From the NCBI GenBank assembly GCA_001557505.1, contig LSAX01000014.1:1-46669 (forward strand): DNA of 46,669 bases, read 5' to 3'. Both the position numbers and the translations under genes were made by a program. Source of the stretch: Reticulascus tulasneorum. Its lineage: Eukaryota > Ascomycota > Sordariomycetes > Glomerellales > Reticulascaceae. The notes under the pieces were generated by a model. The model did no database searches. It was not told where the DNA came from and saw only the letters and a program-made list of their open reading frames with translations. Shown piece after piece: positions 21,116 to 31,028 of the stretch. Position 1 is the first letter of the stretch, and each line of letters starts with the position of its first letter.

Positions 21116-22992
21116 CTACATGTTATCATAATAAAATTTTATTTCCATTTTTCACAAAATGGTTCAGACTATGTCTTCATTTTTATTTTTATGTATACTT
21201 AAACTGTAATTTATATATAATTATTTACCACTTACTCACCCTTTAACTGCAAAAGATCCAACACGACGTTTTGATTGTGATAATGAATAAGAAAGATTAG
21301 GTTTAAAAAACCCTCTATAAGTTACTGTAGATAAACTTTTAAAAGAAGAATCTATATCTTTTAATCCACCTTTTCAATTTAATTTAAAAACAGCTCTATC
21401 CGCTCTATAACGTCTAGTTAATCTACCTTTAACTTCTAATCTTATACCCGCCATATTTTTATATTTAATAGAATTAAATATAATTTTAGATAAGTTTTTA
21501 TGAAGAACTTCTTCCGGTGTAATATATTTTTTTGTTATTTTTGTAATAGTAGAAAAATCAGAAGGACATAACTCTTTTAATGCCATTATAGCTTCTGGAG
21601 ATCTGTACTTAAATTGTTCAGGTATTACATCAATAATTTCTTTAGATATTATTTCAACAGTTTTTTTTATTTCTTTAGGATTATATAACTCTTCTTTTAA
21701 TAATTGATCTAAGTTAGTTAGACCTTTTTTTTTTAAATTGATACTATCCATAATAGTGATTAAGCTCAAATTTGGATATTTATTTTCTAATAAAGAAAAA
21801 TCTTTTTTTTTATTAGTTTTACCTCTTTCCATAATCAAATTTACTTTAGGTAAACGTGCTCTATTCAAAAGACCATTTATTCCTTGAAGTACTTTTGTTT
21901 TTTGTCTTTTCAATTTTAAAGATAATGTTTGAGTAAATATATCAGGGTTAAATGTAACAGATTTTAAATTTATTATATTAAATTCAAGTTCCTGATTAAA
22001 AGTTTTTAATAAAATTTTATTTAATTTATTTAAATAAGTTTCTTCAAATTTAAATTTATTTAAAAAGTAATTTAATTGATATACTCTTAAAACTTTCAGC
22101 TCTTCAGAATATAAATACTTTATTGTTCTACTTAAATATAATCTTAAATATAAATTTGACCATTTTAAGGACTTGCTTAAAAAGTTATATTTATATAAAA
22201 AAAGTTTTTTCTTATCTTCTAAACTTTTATAAAAATTAAAATTCTTTTCTTTTAAAGATAAATCAAAATTATTAGAGTTTAATTTAACAATTTTTTCTAT
22301 TCTTGTATATAATGAAGAATATCAAGAATTTAATACTTCACTTCTTAAATATACAGAATAGTGATTATATTTTTTTTGTAAAAGTTTTTTTCCTATATTC
22401 ATAGTATATAAAGTAATTTTAATTTTAGAATTAGTATGTTTTGTTTCTATTTTACTTACATAAATTCTTCTTAAATAAAAACGTCTTTTTTTATATGCTC
22501 CGTTTTTAGAATCAATAAATCTATCATTTTTAAAATATAAATTAAAATAATTTTGAATTATTTTATTTGTATTAATAGTATCCATGTGTACATTTTTAAC
22601 TCTATTTTTATAAAATGAATAGATAGTATTTTTTCATTCTTTAGATACTGGAGGTAAATATCTAATTTTTCCTACATCACTTGTTCTAGTATTAAAAGGC
22701 ATTAACTTATACTTATTATTAAGGTTAGAATCAAAAATATGAAGATTTGTATTTTTCTTTTGCATAGTTATCTAAGATTTGATTTAATTTTATTTTTTTT
22801 CGTAAGTATACATAATAAAAATGTTGGGTGTTAAAAAGGATTATTGTTAGCATAACTCACCTTATAGTCGTTGAACGATTTTATCTCATATTTTTATGCT
22901 AAGATAAATTTCGCTTCAAATTTACTTATATAAGTAATTCTTGAAATTAACCCAATATGTTATCAATAATTAAAAATTATTGAAGGACAAAC
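21116..22992 (-). other. Group I intron in rnl (mL2449 site) hosting rps3
   Basis: The intron falls between GGGAT and AACAGG of the domain V peptidyl-transferase region, the well-known position of the rps3-bearing group IA intron of Pezizomycotina. It begins GTTTG after exon U and ends ...TGTAG, consistent with group I (last base G). It spans 1877 nt, of which 1545 are rps3. The exon boundaries are unambiguous by rRNA conservation; I did not fold the catalytic core. Confidence 0.9.
21221..22765 (-). CDS. rps3: Ribosomal protein S3 (intron-encoded)
   Basis: A 514-aa mitochondrial uS3, a small-subunit head protein. It reads from the ATG at 22765 to the TAA at 21221 in code 4, with UGA as Trp in the conserved LPPVSKEWKN segment near the N-terminus, at 22322-22324, at 21374-21376 and near the end. 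The C-terminal third has the rps3 signature (GIRLEVKGRLTRRYRADR). The middle is Lys/Asn/Phe-rich and AT-biased as usual in fungal mt rps3. It lies wholly within the rnl intron, so it is translated from intron or precursor RNA. Confidence 0.95.
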
Positions 22993-25651
22993 ATCCCTAG
23001 CGTAGCTTTTCCAATAATCCAAGATCTTTCCTTTTTGCATCTTGTGATCCTATGCCCTGCTTACGCAACTGTAAGATTTGTTGTTAATCAAACAGTAAGG
23101 CAAGATTTAGCCGTTGAGCTTTTTAAGTATTATACATAATTATTACGATGTAATAAATATAAAAATATTAGAAAAAAAATTCATAATATTTTCTCTCTAC
23201 TTCTAATTTCTTTTTAGATAAAATCTTACCTAACTTCGATACATAACCCACGCGATAATAAAAAAATTACGGTGGGTATGCACAATTGTATAAGATAAAA
23301 TAAAGTAAAACTACATAAAATCACAAACATCTATATAATTCAATCCTTACAACATGTAATTAAACATAATTATAATTCAATCCTCATAACATCTAATTTT
23401 TAGACACACCCATTTACTCTTTATGGGGTCTGTGCCCCACATAAACTGTCTCCTAACAATAGTTCCTTCCCTAAGGCTACTTATATTAAATAAGTTAAAC
23501 TAGGTTAACTCTTACTTCAAAAGAAATAAGGATAAATTCTGAAATATGGTAAAATAATAAAGGATTTTCATTTTTATTTTATCAATATACCTTATAATCT
23601 AAAATCTTTTTAGCCATACTTTATAATTAGTAACAGTAAAGCTGCATAGGGTCTTCTCGTCTAACTAGAGGTAAACTGTATCTGCACAGCTATTCCAATT
23701 TCACTGAGTCAATCATAGAGACAGCTGTTGTATCGTTACATCATTCATGCAAGACCGCATTTAACGGCCAAGGCATTTCGCTACCTTAGGACCCTCACGT
23801 TAAGGCCGCCATTAACCGGGGGTTCCGTCAAAACCAAATTTTTTTACCCAATTTGATTTCTCTGTTAACCAGCCGGGATCGGGCAGACATCACACTCAAT
23901 ACTTAGATTTTTCATCTTTTAGCGAAGTGCTGTGTTTTAATTAAACAGTCGTACAACATTATTTTATGCTTCTTCCTTTTTACTTGATATTAATCAAGAT
24001 TAATGAGCTCTCCTTATCCCGAAGTTACGGTAGTCAATTTGCCGAGTTCCTTTATGATTGTTATCTCATTTACGCCTTCGTATTCTCTACTAACTTACTT
24101 GTTTCAGTTTCTAGGTACGGTTATTTTCTCATATTTTTTTACTCCACTCATCTATTGAGTTTATTGTGTTTCATATAATATTATTTACTTTTTTTCCAGC
24201 ACATTCTTCACTTAGAAATGTTGTCAATTAGTAAAAAAAGATTTACTCATCGTTCAAACCTTTAGATTTTAAACTTAGAGGCCGTTACTTAATTAGAGCC
24301 ATAAGCTTTAGGCGGAGGATTTTTATTTCCTTCTTATTCGTTACTCATGTCACCATTCTCACTTGAATTCTTTGTTATATATTTCTTTAAAAAAGAAATA
24401 TCTTAATTTAATTCAATGTTCTGCTACCCCATAAAATTACGATAATATATTTATATATAGTAAAATATGGACAAGGTGTCGGTATATAGTTTAGATCCGT
24501 TAAATTTTTGATGCTTTTAAACCTTAACAAGCGCTCTGCTACGAGATCTTCAAATTATGACTGCTTCTAAGCCCATCTCCTTGTCGACTTTAATAAAAAC
24601 CTTCTTAATTTCACTTAACTAATAATTTTGGAACCTTAACTCTTGTTCTGGGCTGTTTCCCTTTTGACATACAACCTTATCATTCTATGTCCGATAATCC
24701 AAGATCCATCTTTGCCATTCCGAGTCTACATACTCACCGATAAAATCATCACGATCCCCCGATATGCACAAAATAAAAATATAGTTTTATAATTACTTAA
24801 AAAATAACTTTAAAATTTTTATATCTTGCCTGAGATTAAATTCTGTACCTGCTAAGATGTTACTCAGATTGCCTACTGTTATAGGTTTCGCAGAAAACCA
24901 GCTATCCTAGTCAGTGTTGTCTTTCACTTACCTACCACGATTCTTCGGATATCTTTGCTACGATATACCGTTCGGACTTTTATAATCCTGATCATGGTAA
25001 AATCACCAGGCTTCGGGTCTAACTTTAGACACTTTTCATTATTTTAATGATTGGTTTATCTACGCTTATACTCGCATCTAATGTTAACTAGGTGACCCAT
25101 TATGCAAAAGGTACGTTCTTACTTACTAATTTAGCTTGAACTGCTTATAAAATTACTATTTCAAATCAAATTCCCTCACGGTACTCTGTTCACTATTGCT
25201 TATGTATTATATTTAGCCTTTGAGGAAGGTTCCCCATTAAATTCAAACAGTTTTTTGACCATTTTACTTATTAAATTATAGGCTGTTCTATTTTCACTCA
25301 CGCTAATAATAGAATCTCTTTTGATTTCTTTTCCTAAAGTTACTAAGATATTTCAATTCACTTCGTTAATTATTTGATTTCTCTTAGAGTATATATTTAT
25401 GATTAAATTAAAATAAATAAATTTAATTACTCTTTAATACATAGCTTAGATATCCTTAATAATTTCTTTATATACTTATATATAAATATATATATATATA
25501 TATTCTATATCCGTTACATTTCTATTAAATCTAGGTATTATATATTCCTTTAAAAACATAAGATTTTTTTTCTTTTTATTATTTAAATTTTTATATAAAT
25601 TTCCTATTTATAGTCTCAGGTTACATAAATTTACATTCATATTACTTTATT

Positions 25652-25724
25652 TCAGATTATTCAGATTTGAACTGAACTATTCTCCTACCCAAAAGGAGTT
25701 CCTAACCATCCCGGACCTAATCTG
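25652..25724 (-). tRNA. trnP: tRNA-Pro (UGG)
   Basis: A perfect acceptor CAGATTA/TAATCTG, D-stem TCC/GGA, anticodon arm CTCCT-TTTGGGT-AGGAG, T-stem TTCAG/CTGAA. Just upstream of rnl, so it probably defines the rnl 5' end. The 200 nt from 25725 to 25927 are AT-rich and show no gene. Confidence 0.95.
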
Positions 25725-25927
25725 TGTCTATACTAATTTGATTTATAATTACTAAAATAGTATTTATTTTTATATAGCTTACCTGATTTATTAGAATTTT
25801 CTTTATAAATTTTAGGTTTATCATTATAAGCATTAGAGTAAGATACAATAGGAATGATTTTTTTATTACTCTTTATCCTATATTTTTAATTAATATTTGT
25901 TTAAAAAGAAGCAAGATCTTCTAAATA

Positions 25928-26012
25928 CAGAGAATGCAGGATTCGAACCCACGGTGATTTTCATCACAATTAGACTCAAGTTAACCGCTTTAGACCACTC
26001 AGCCAATTCTCT
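25928..26012 (-). tRNA. trnS: tRNA-Ser (UGA)
   Basis: A class II tRNA: acceptor AGAGAAT/ATTCTCT, anticodon loop CTTGAGT, long variable arm (GTGATGAAAATCAC), T-loop TTCGAAT. One A-C mismatch closes the anticodon stem. Confidence 0.9.
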
Positions 26013-26031
26013 TTTTGACGAACTAAACGCC

Positions 26032-26058
26032 AAATGTATCCTTAATAAGGATACATTT
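26032..26058. repeat. 27-bp palindrome in orf-trnS spacer
   Basis: Perfect 12-nt arms (AAATGTATCCTT and its complement) around AAT. It lies in an otherwise gene-free stretch from 26013 to 26300 and could form a hairpin in the transcript. Confidence 0.6.
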
Positions 26059-26300
26059 TAACCTACTAAATCCTGGAACTTTAGGTTTATTTTTCATATA
26101 ATAAATATTAAAAACCTTTTAAGCCACGCATAATTTTTTCTTATGTATAAGTAAGAAAAATAATAATTACCTTAATTAAGGCAATTCTTTATATTCTAAC
26201 TTAGATAAACCAGTTGTTGATATATTAACCTATTTTTTAATATACTTGTATTATTATTAATACTTCTATAAATTTTAATTCTTTATTAAATTAAAATTTA

Positions 26301-27701
26301 TTATCTTATTTCCGGCATTTCATATTTCTTTCTAAGATGATGTTCATTAAGTAAATGTATTATTACAGATCCTTTATTTATTGGAGTAAAAGGAGGAGAA
26401 ACTATTTCTGTCTCTATTTTGCTAGCACCCTGTTTATAAAAGATTAGCCGGTTTTGATGACTTACTTTGTGAGGGTTATAAAGTTCATATCTGAAACCTC
26501 AATCAGCCGGAACTTTTACAAAAAAATTCTCGTTGTTAGCTATTATCCTAACAGTATGAGGTAATTTTACATCTTCTATTAACATATGAGATATATGTCT
26601 TGTTATACCATTTACAGTTTCTTCACTACCTATTCAAGGTACAGGAGGAAAAATTGAATCATTATAAGCAATCATGTCTTCTAATCTTTCAAAGGAACCG
26701 GTAAACATATAAATTGATGTCAAAGAAGTCATATTCGCAGTACTAAATATAGTATGATATGGAATAAGGAAAGATACATGTGCATTAGAATCTGTAGAAA
26801 CAGCATATAAATCTTTTAATAAACCCGCCTCGTGTGCTCTAAAATGTGCACGAGCATTAGCAAAATACCCAAGAATTTCTCTATCATTTGAAGTAAAAAC
26901 TCCGGGATCAATATTACCTGTTCCATAAAAAAACCCAATAGGCATTTGATTAGTATTAGGGTATACTACATTAATCATGTCATTTGGAGGAGTAGTGGCT
27001 CTTCCGGGTTCTTGAAGATAATGAATATAAGGTGAATAATCATCTAAATGAGTCTTAAATATGTTTATAAAACCATCTTTAAAAAAAATATTAAAGTTTT
27101 CTTCAAATAAATAAAGAAATATTGTAATATTTAAACAACAAGCCATACTATCAGCTAAATCCGGGAAAACTTGAGCTATTAGTGGAATAATATAAAGTTT
27201 ATTAAAAAAACGAAGTAAAATTGCAATTATGTATATACACATATACATTTGTATAAATAATCATTTATTTGATCAAATTTTATCAAGATATTCTGTTATT
27301 ATACCCATAAATAGTAAAAAAAAAATAAAATTTGAAATTACGTTTATTATTATTAATAATAGTAGAATATACAAATAATAAGGAAGGCTATTTAAAATTT
27401 CAATTGAATTTAAACATCAACCTATTAAATACATAATAAAAGATCATTTTAATAGCATAAGTAACTTCTTTTTTCAAGTTAAAGGTACTAATTTTTCTCC
27501 TTTAATACGTTTATCTAGTATATTTCTTCTTTCTTGAAAAAAGAAAATAGTAGAAATAAATCATGACGATCAAAGTAACATGTTAATTAAAGATATAGTT
27601 ATGTCTTTATATTCGAAGAACTGTGGGATATAATCAAAAAGTATATCAATGCCTAATTTTATAATGAAAGGATTAATTATTAGAAAAGTAGTTAATATCA
27701 T
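26301..27701 (-). CDS. Unknown multi-pass membrane protein, paralog family member A (466 aa)
   Basis: I recognise no known family. The ORF runs from the first ATG after an in-frame TAA, at 27701, to the TAA at 26301, with UGA as Trp throughout (for example 26634-26636). The N-terminal half is hydrophobic: helices at about residues 2-16, 42-56, 86-130 and 152-200, with KWSFIMYLIGW near 85 and LLRFFNKLYIIPL near 162. The C-terminal half is soluble and mixed alpha/beta in character, with LLKDLYAV, a GSFERLEDMIAYN segment, FRYELYNPH and a C-terminus KKYEMPEIR. Members B and C share these motifs in the same order. It lies between trnI and trnS(uga), a spacer often holding an ORF in related fungi, on the gene strand. 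No LAGLIDADG, GIY-YIG, polymerase or reverse-transcriptase motif is visible. Length, conserved motifs and clean frame argue for a real gene. Confidence 0.8.
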
Positions 27702-27793
27702 ATATAAGTATTTATGTTTTGAAAAAAGTATAATTAAATTTATTTAACAATGAGCCAAGCGTTAAGTATATATTATTATATTGGTATATACTT

Positions 27794-27865
27794 TAATTCT
27801 TCCAAGAATCGAACTTGGATATCATTCTTATCAAAAATGCACTTTAACCATTAAGTCAAAAAATT
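27794..27865 (-). tRNA. trnI: tRNA-Ile (GAU)
   Basis: Acceptor AATTTTT/AAGAATT, D-stem ACTT/AAGT, anticodon arm CATTT-TTGATAA-GAATG, T-stem CCAAG/CTTGG. Confidence 0.93.
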
Positions 27866-27889
27866 TAAATTATTTGAAATATATACAAA

Positions 27890-27960
27890 AGCCTTTAAGA
27901 TGAATCGAACATCTATCATAATATTAACAGTATTAGGCTCTACCATTGAGCTATAAAAGC
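27890..27960 (-). tRNA. trnN: tRNA-Asn (GUU)
   Basis: Acceptor GCTTTTA/TAAAGGC, D-stem GCTC/GAGC, anticodon arm TAATA-CTGTTAA-TATTA, T-stem AGATG/CATCT. Confidence 0.93.
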
Positions 27961-27989
27961 TTATATAAAATCAACTAAAAACTTATAGA

Positions 27990-28062
27990 CAAGAGTACTC
28001 AGACTTGAACTAAGAATTTGGAGGTTGAAGCTCCATGCTATTACCAATTAAACTACACTCTT
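27990..28062 (-). tRNA. trnW: tRNA-Trp (UCA)
   Basis: Acceptor AAGAGTG/TACTCTT, anticodon arm TGGAG-CTTCAAC-CTCCA, T-stem CTTAG/CTGAG. The UCA anticodon reads UGA as well as UGG, which supports code 4 for this genome. Confidence 0.95.
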
Positions 28063-28145
28063 TTTTTTTAATAATTTCATTATATATTATATTATCCAAA
28101 TTTAATTATGAAGTATATGAATTTTATAAACAATATAAATTAAAA

Positions 28146-28217
28146 TAAGAGATAAGTGATTTGAACACTTAGCCTACTGTGTGTAAAACAGTCACTCTAC
28201 CATTGAGTTAATCTCTC
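28146..28217 (-). tRNA. trnV: tRNA-Val (UAC)
   Basis: Acceptor GAGAGAT/ATCTCTT, D-stem ACTC/GAGT, anticodon arm ACTGT-TTTACAC-ACAGT, T-stem AAGTG/CACTT. Confidence 0.94.
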
Positions 28218-28272
28218 TAATTTAACCTCCCAAATAACTACCACTGGAAATATAAATTTAAATTTAATAGAA

Positions 28273-28344
28273 TACAATCAGTCGGGCTCGGACCGACAAT
28301 TATCCGGTGGAAACGGATGAGCTTACCAATTAACTTATGATTGC
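28273..28344 (-). tRNA. trnG: tRNA-Gly (UCC)
   Basis: Acceptor GCAATCA/TGATTGT, D-stem AGTT/AGCT, anticodon arm ATCCG-TTTCCAC-CGGAT, T-stem GTCGG/CCGAC. This well-paired copy is the likely functional gene; an inverted decayed copy lies at 16318-16389. Confidence 0.93.
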
Positions 28345-28490
28345 TATTATTACTTTTAATAAAAAACTTCATAATTGAAATTATCAACTCCGTCACTAAT
28401 ACGTCTACAACATTTATTATATACCGTATTAAAACAAAAGCCAAATTAACTCTATATTATATGAATTATTTTTTAAGTAAAAAATATTCA

Positions 28491-29918
28491 TTATCTAAAC
28501 CTATGCATCTCATATTTATGTCTAAGATTTTCCGTATGAACCATGTAGGCTATATTATTTCCTTCAATTTTTGCAGCTATGCTGGGGCCAACTAAATTTA
28601 ATCGTATATAATCCTCACCACGTTTAAAGAAAATAGTATTTAATCTATGAAGACGACTATTTGGATTATAAAGTTCATACCGTACTGGATGAGTCCCTCT
28701 TTTTATCACATAAAAATTAGTATTATTTTCCACTATAGTACTAGTTTGCACCATCTTTATATCCGCTACATGAATAAAAGATTTATACATCTCTTCATTA
28801 AGCCTTTCTCTTACGCTACCTCCTACTCAGGGTATACCTGGATTACAGTCCCGATTATGATTAATCATTTCTTCTTTTGTATTAAATGTACCACTTACAG
28901 AATAAACGCTCAGTTCAGGTCCATCATTTAGATATATATCTTTATAAGGGATTACCTTATATGAGTTAACATGTGGGTTTTTTGTAAAAGCATATAATTG
29001 TTCTCATTGACTACGCATACTATGTTGTTGACTAGAAAATAAAAATGAAAGTACCTTGGCATCCGCTACAGTGATAAATAGATCTTTAATAGCTTCTGCT
29101 CCCTCTAACCCTTCTGGGGGTAATGAATAGAAAGGTTTACTCCACTTAGTTATTAACTCCCTAACGCTTAATACTTCATCCGCGGAACAAAAAGCAACGC
29201 AGTCATCTATTCCTCATCCAGGAGGAGATACAGGTTTAGTTCCTGATTTAAGATAAAAAATATCATATAAAGATAAATGCATTACTCCAAATAAATAGAC
29301 GAATAAGGTAGTATCTAAACAAAATTTCATATTGTTAGCTAAATCCGGAAATTTTAGTCCTATTAAGGGGATTAAAATTAATTTATTTAAAAAACGAACC
29401 ATAAAACCTATTGTATAACTATACATTAATATTTTAATAAAAATTCGTTTATTAGACCATAGCCTAATAAAAGCATTTTTTATTTTTAATAAGATATTAG
29501 CAAAATATAATTTAGGTTTGCGGCTAAAAATTAAGATTAATATTATTCCACAATTTAATAAGAGATAATAAGATCAAGGAAAAACTAAAAAATAGTCCAT
29601 ACAATTTAGAGATCAGCCTAATAAATACATATTTATTGATCATTTTAATAAGATAAAAATTTTTTCTCCTAAAGATAAACATATATCTTCTTGATTTTTA
29701 GTTTCTATAGAAATAGAGTGCTCTGCTCTATGTTTTTTTTCTAAAATAGAGAAGAGAATAGAAAAAAAAATTTTTAATAAAAGAATTACAATACATATGT
29801 ATCCAATATATTCTATATTTTTAATATATTCTATATATCCAATATATTCTATATTTCTTAACGAAAAAGCTTCAAATCCTAAAGGTAGAGCTATTATACT
29901 AATTGACTTTATAGTTAG
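28491..29918 (-). CDS. Unknown multi-pass membrane protein, paralog family member B (about 470 aa, start unclear)
   Basis: Paralog of members A and C. The frame is open from 29960 (inside the 3' end of nad6, another frame) to the TAA at 28491 in code 4. No ATG occurs in the first hundred codons; an ATA or other alternative start, or a lost start, is possible. The N-terminus contains (IEYIGY)-like repeats encoded by an 18-nt repeat. Then follow LLKWSINMYLLGW, VRFLNKLILIPLIGLKFPDL, and a soluble half with SFLFSSQQHSM, WEQLYAF, GTFNTKEEM, IPWVGGSVRER and VRYELYNPN, ending HKYEMHRFR. Both TGG and TGA Trp codons occur. It lies between nad6 and trnG. Function unknown. Confidence 0.75.
29802..29856. 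repeat. Short tandem repeat in member B 5' region
   Basis: A 19-nt block (29802-29820) recurs exactly 36 nt on (29838-29856) with a variant between, so the underlying unit is 18 nt. It encodes about three copies of a six-residue IEYIGY/IEYIKN motif. Confidence 0.7.
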
Positions 29919-29919
29919 A

Positions 29920-30618
29920 CTAGTGCTGAAAGCGGGGAAAGCTCTGTTTGATCGTGATAACTATAGCACCAACCATAGCAAGTAGAAGAATAAAACTAGT
30001 TATTATCAATCATAAACTATAACTAGTGTATAATATATTTCCTATACTTGTAATATGACTTGTTTCTAATAAATTACCATCTCAAACAGAGCTTGTAACA
30101 AAATATAAATCGTTGTTTAGATATGAATCTAGATATTTATTTAAATCTAACTGATTTAATTTAGCAGTATTATAAAATATGTTATTTCAAGAATTATTAT
30201 AATTATTAAGTATTGCTATTTCATATGGTAATACTTGAAAAATAGAGTAATTAAAATAAATTGTTATAAATAGAGCTAAAGCTATACTATTTTTAGTATT
30301 AGTTTGCAATTCACTTATCCTAATATTAATTAACATTAAAATAAATAAGAATAATATAGAAACTGCTCCTATATAAACTATTAAGTAAGAGAAACCTATA
30401 AAATTTAAGCCTAATAAAATTAAATATGAAGACATACCCCCAAATAATGCTATTAAAAATAATACGGATACTATAGGATTTTTACTAATAATAATAAAAA
30501 TCCCGCAAAATATTACAAATAGAGATATAATATCTAATATTCCAGGTTTAAACCCAGTAGTATAAAATTCATCTGTGATAAATAAATTTGCCATGCCAAA
30601 AATAAGCATTTTAAACAT
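29920..30618 (-). CDS. nad6: NADH dehydrogenase subunit 6
   Basis: A 232-aa ND6 of the complex I membrane arm. It reads in code 4 from the ATG at 30618 to the TAG at 29920, with UGA as Trp at 30187-30189 and twice more. The FLIALFGGMSSYLILLGLNF segment and the helix-3 FIGFSYLIVYIGAVSILFLF segment (pi-bulge region) are typical, and the C-terminus LLAMVGAIVITIKQS is the usual fungal ending. Two later in-frame ATGs (30609, 30594) could also serve as start. Its 3' end overlaps the open frame of member B. Confidence 0.95.
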
Positions 30619-30686
30619 TCCCTTTTAGGTGAGAGGAACCTCTTGTTGTTGTTGTTTATATATATATATCGTGAGTTGCCTTTATC

Positions 30687-30770
30687 CGGAAAGAAGGTGA
30701 TTTGAACACCCAAATCTTAAAAAAGATAATCGTTTAGCAGACGATTTGCCTTACCCATAGCTATCTTTCC
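30687..30770 (-). tRNA. trnS: tRNA-Ser (GCU)
   Basis: A class II tRNA: perfect acceptor GGAAAGA/TCTTTCC, anticodon arm ATCGT-CTGCTAA-ACGAT, long variable arm, T-loop TTCAAAT. Confidence 0.94.
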
Positions 30771-30775
30771 AGCAG

Positions 30776-30848
30776 CGAATCAGAACGGGATCGAACCGAT
30801 ATCTTTTTTCGTGACAAGAAAAATCTTTACCAATTAAGTTACTAATTC
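30776..30848 (-). tRNA. trnD: tRNA-Asp (GUC)
   Basis: Acceptor GAATTAG/CTGATTC, anticodon arm TTTTC-TTGTCAC-GAAAA, T-loop TTCGATC with one U-U mismatch in the T-stem. Confidence 0.92.
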
Positions 30849-30923
30849 TATTTACATTCAAATAATAATATATATATACAAGTATTAAATCTTTCTTATA
30901 TTATGAAAATAGTTGTATTTTCA

Positions 30924-30995
30924 TAGGATCTACCGGAGTCGAACCAATATTGCGATGATTAAAAGTCATATGTATTACCATTATACAAAGATCCC
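30924..30995 (-). tRNA. trnK: tRNA-Lys (UUU)
   Basis: Acceptor GGGATCT/AGATCCT, D-stem GTAT/ATAC, anticodon loop CTTTTAA, T-loop TTCGACT. In many Hypocreales trnK sits in the cluster before nad2; here it lies near cox3. Confidence 0.93.
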
Positions 30996-31028
30996 TTTAG
31001 ATTTAATTATTATTATGCTTATATTTTT

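Larger units (their letters stand above)
20560..25600 (-). rRNA. rnl: Large subunit ribosomal RNA (two exons)
   Basis: Mitochondrial 23S-like rRNA, 5' end near 25600 and 3' end near 20560; both ends are estimates. Recognisable regions, in rRNA sense, are the 5' domain start (ATACCTAGATTTAATAG, cf. the bacterial GATGCCTTGG region), the peptidyl-transferase segment ending GCTACGCTAGGGAT (exon 1 end, 22993) and continuing AACAGGCTAATTTGCGC (exon 2 start, 21115), TTTGGCACCTCGATGTCGGCT, and the sarcin-ricin loop TGTACGAAAGGAACGG near 20910. A single group I intron interrupts it. trnP lies just upstream and trnT just downstream, so it is expected to be freed by tRNA punctuation. Confidence 0.95.

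Noticed and set aside
23966..24178. A plus-strand frame of 70 codons
   Set aside because: Lies antisense to rnl exon 1; conserved rRNA explains the sequence.
28341..28931. Plus-strand frames of 84 and 94 codons
   Set aside because: Antisense shadows of paralog member B and trnG; no independent coding evidence.
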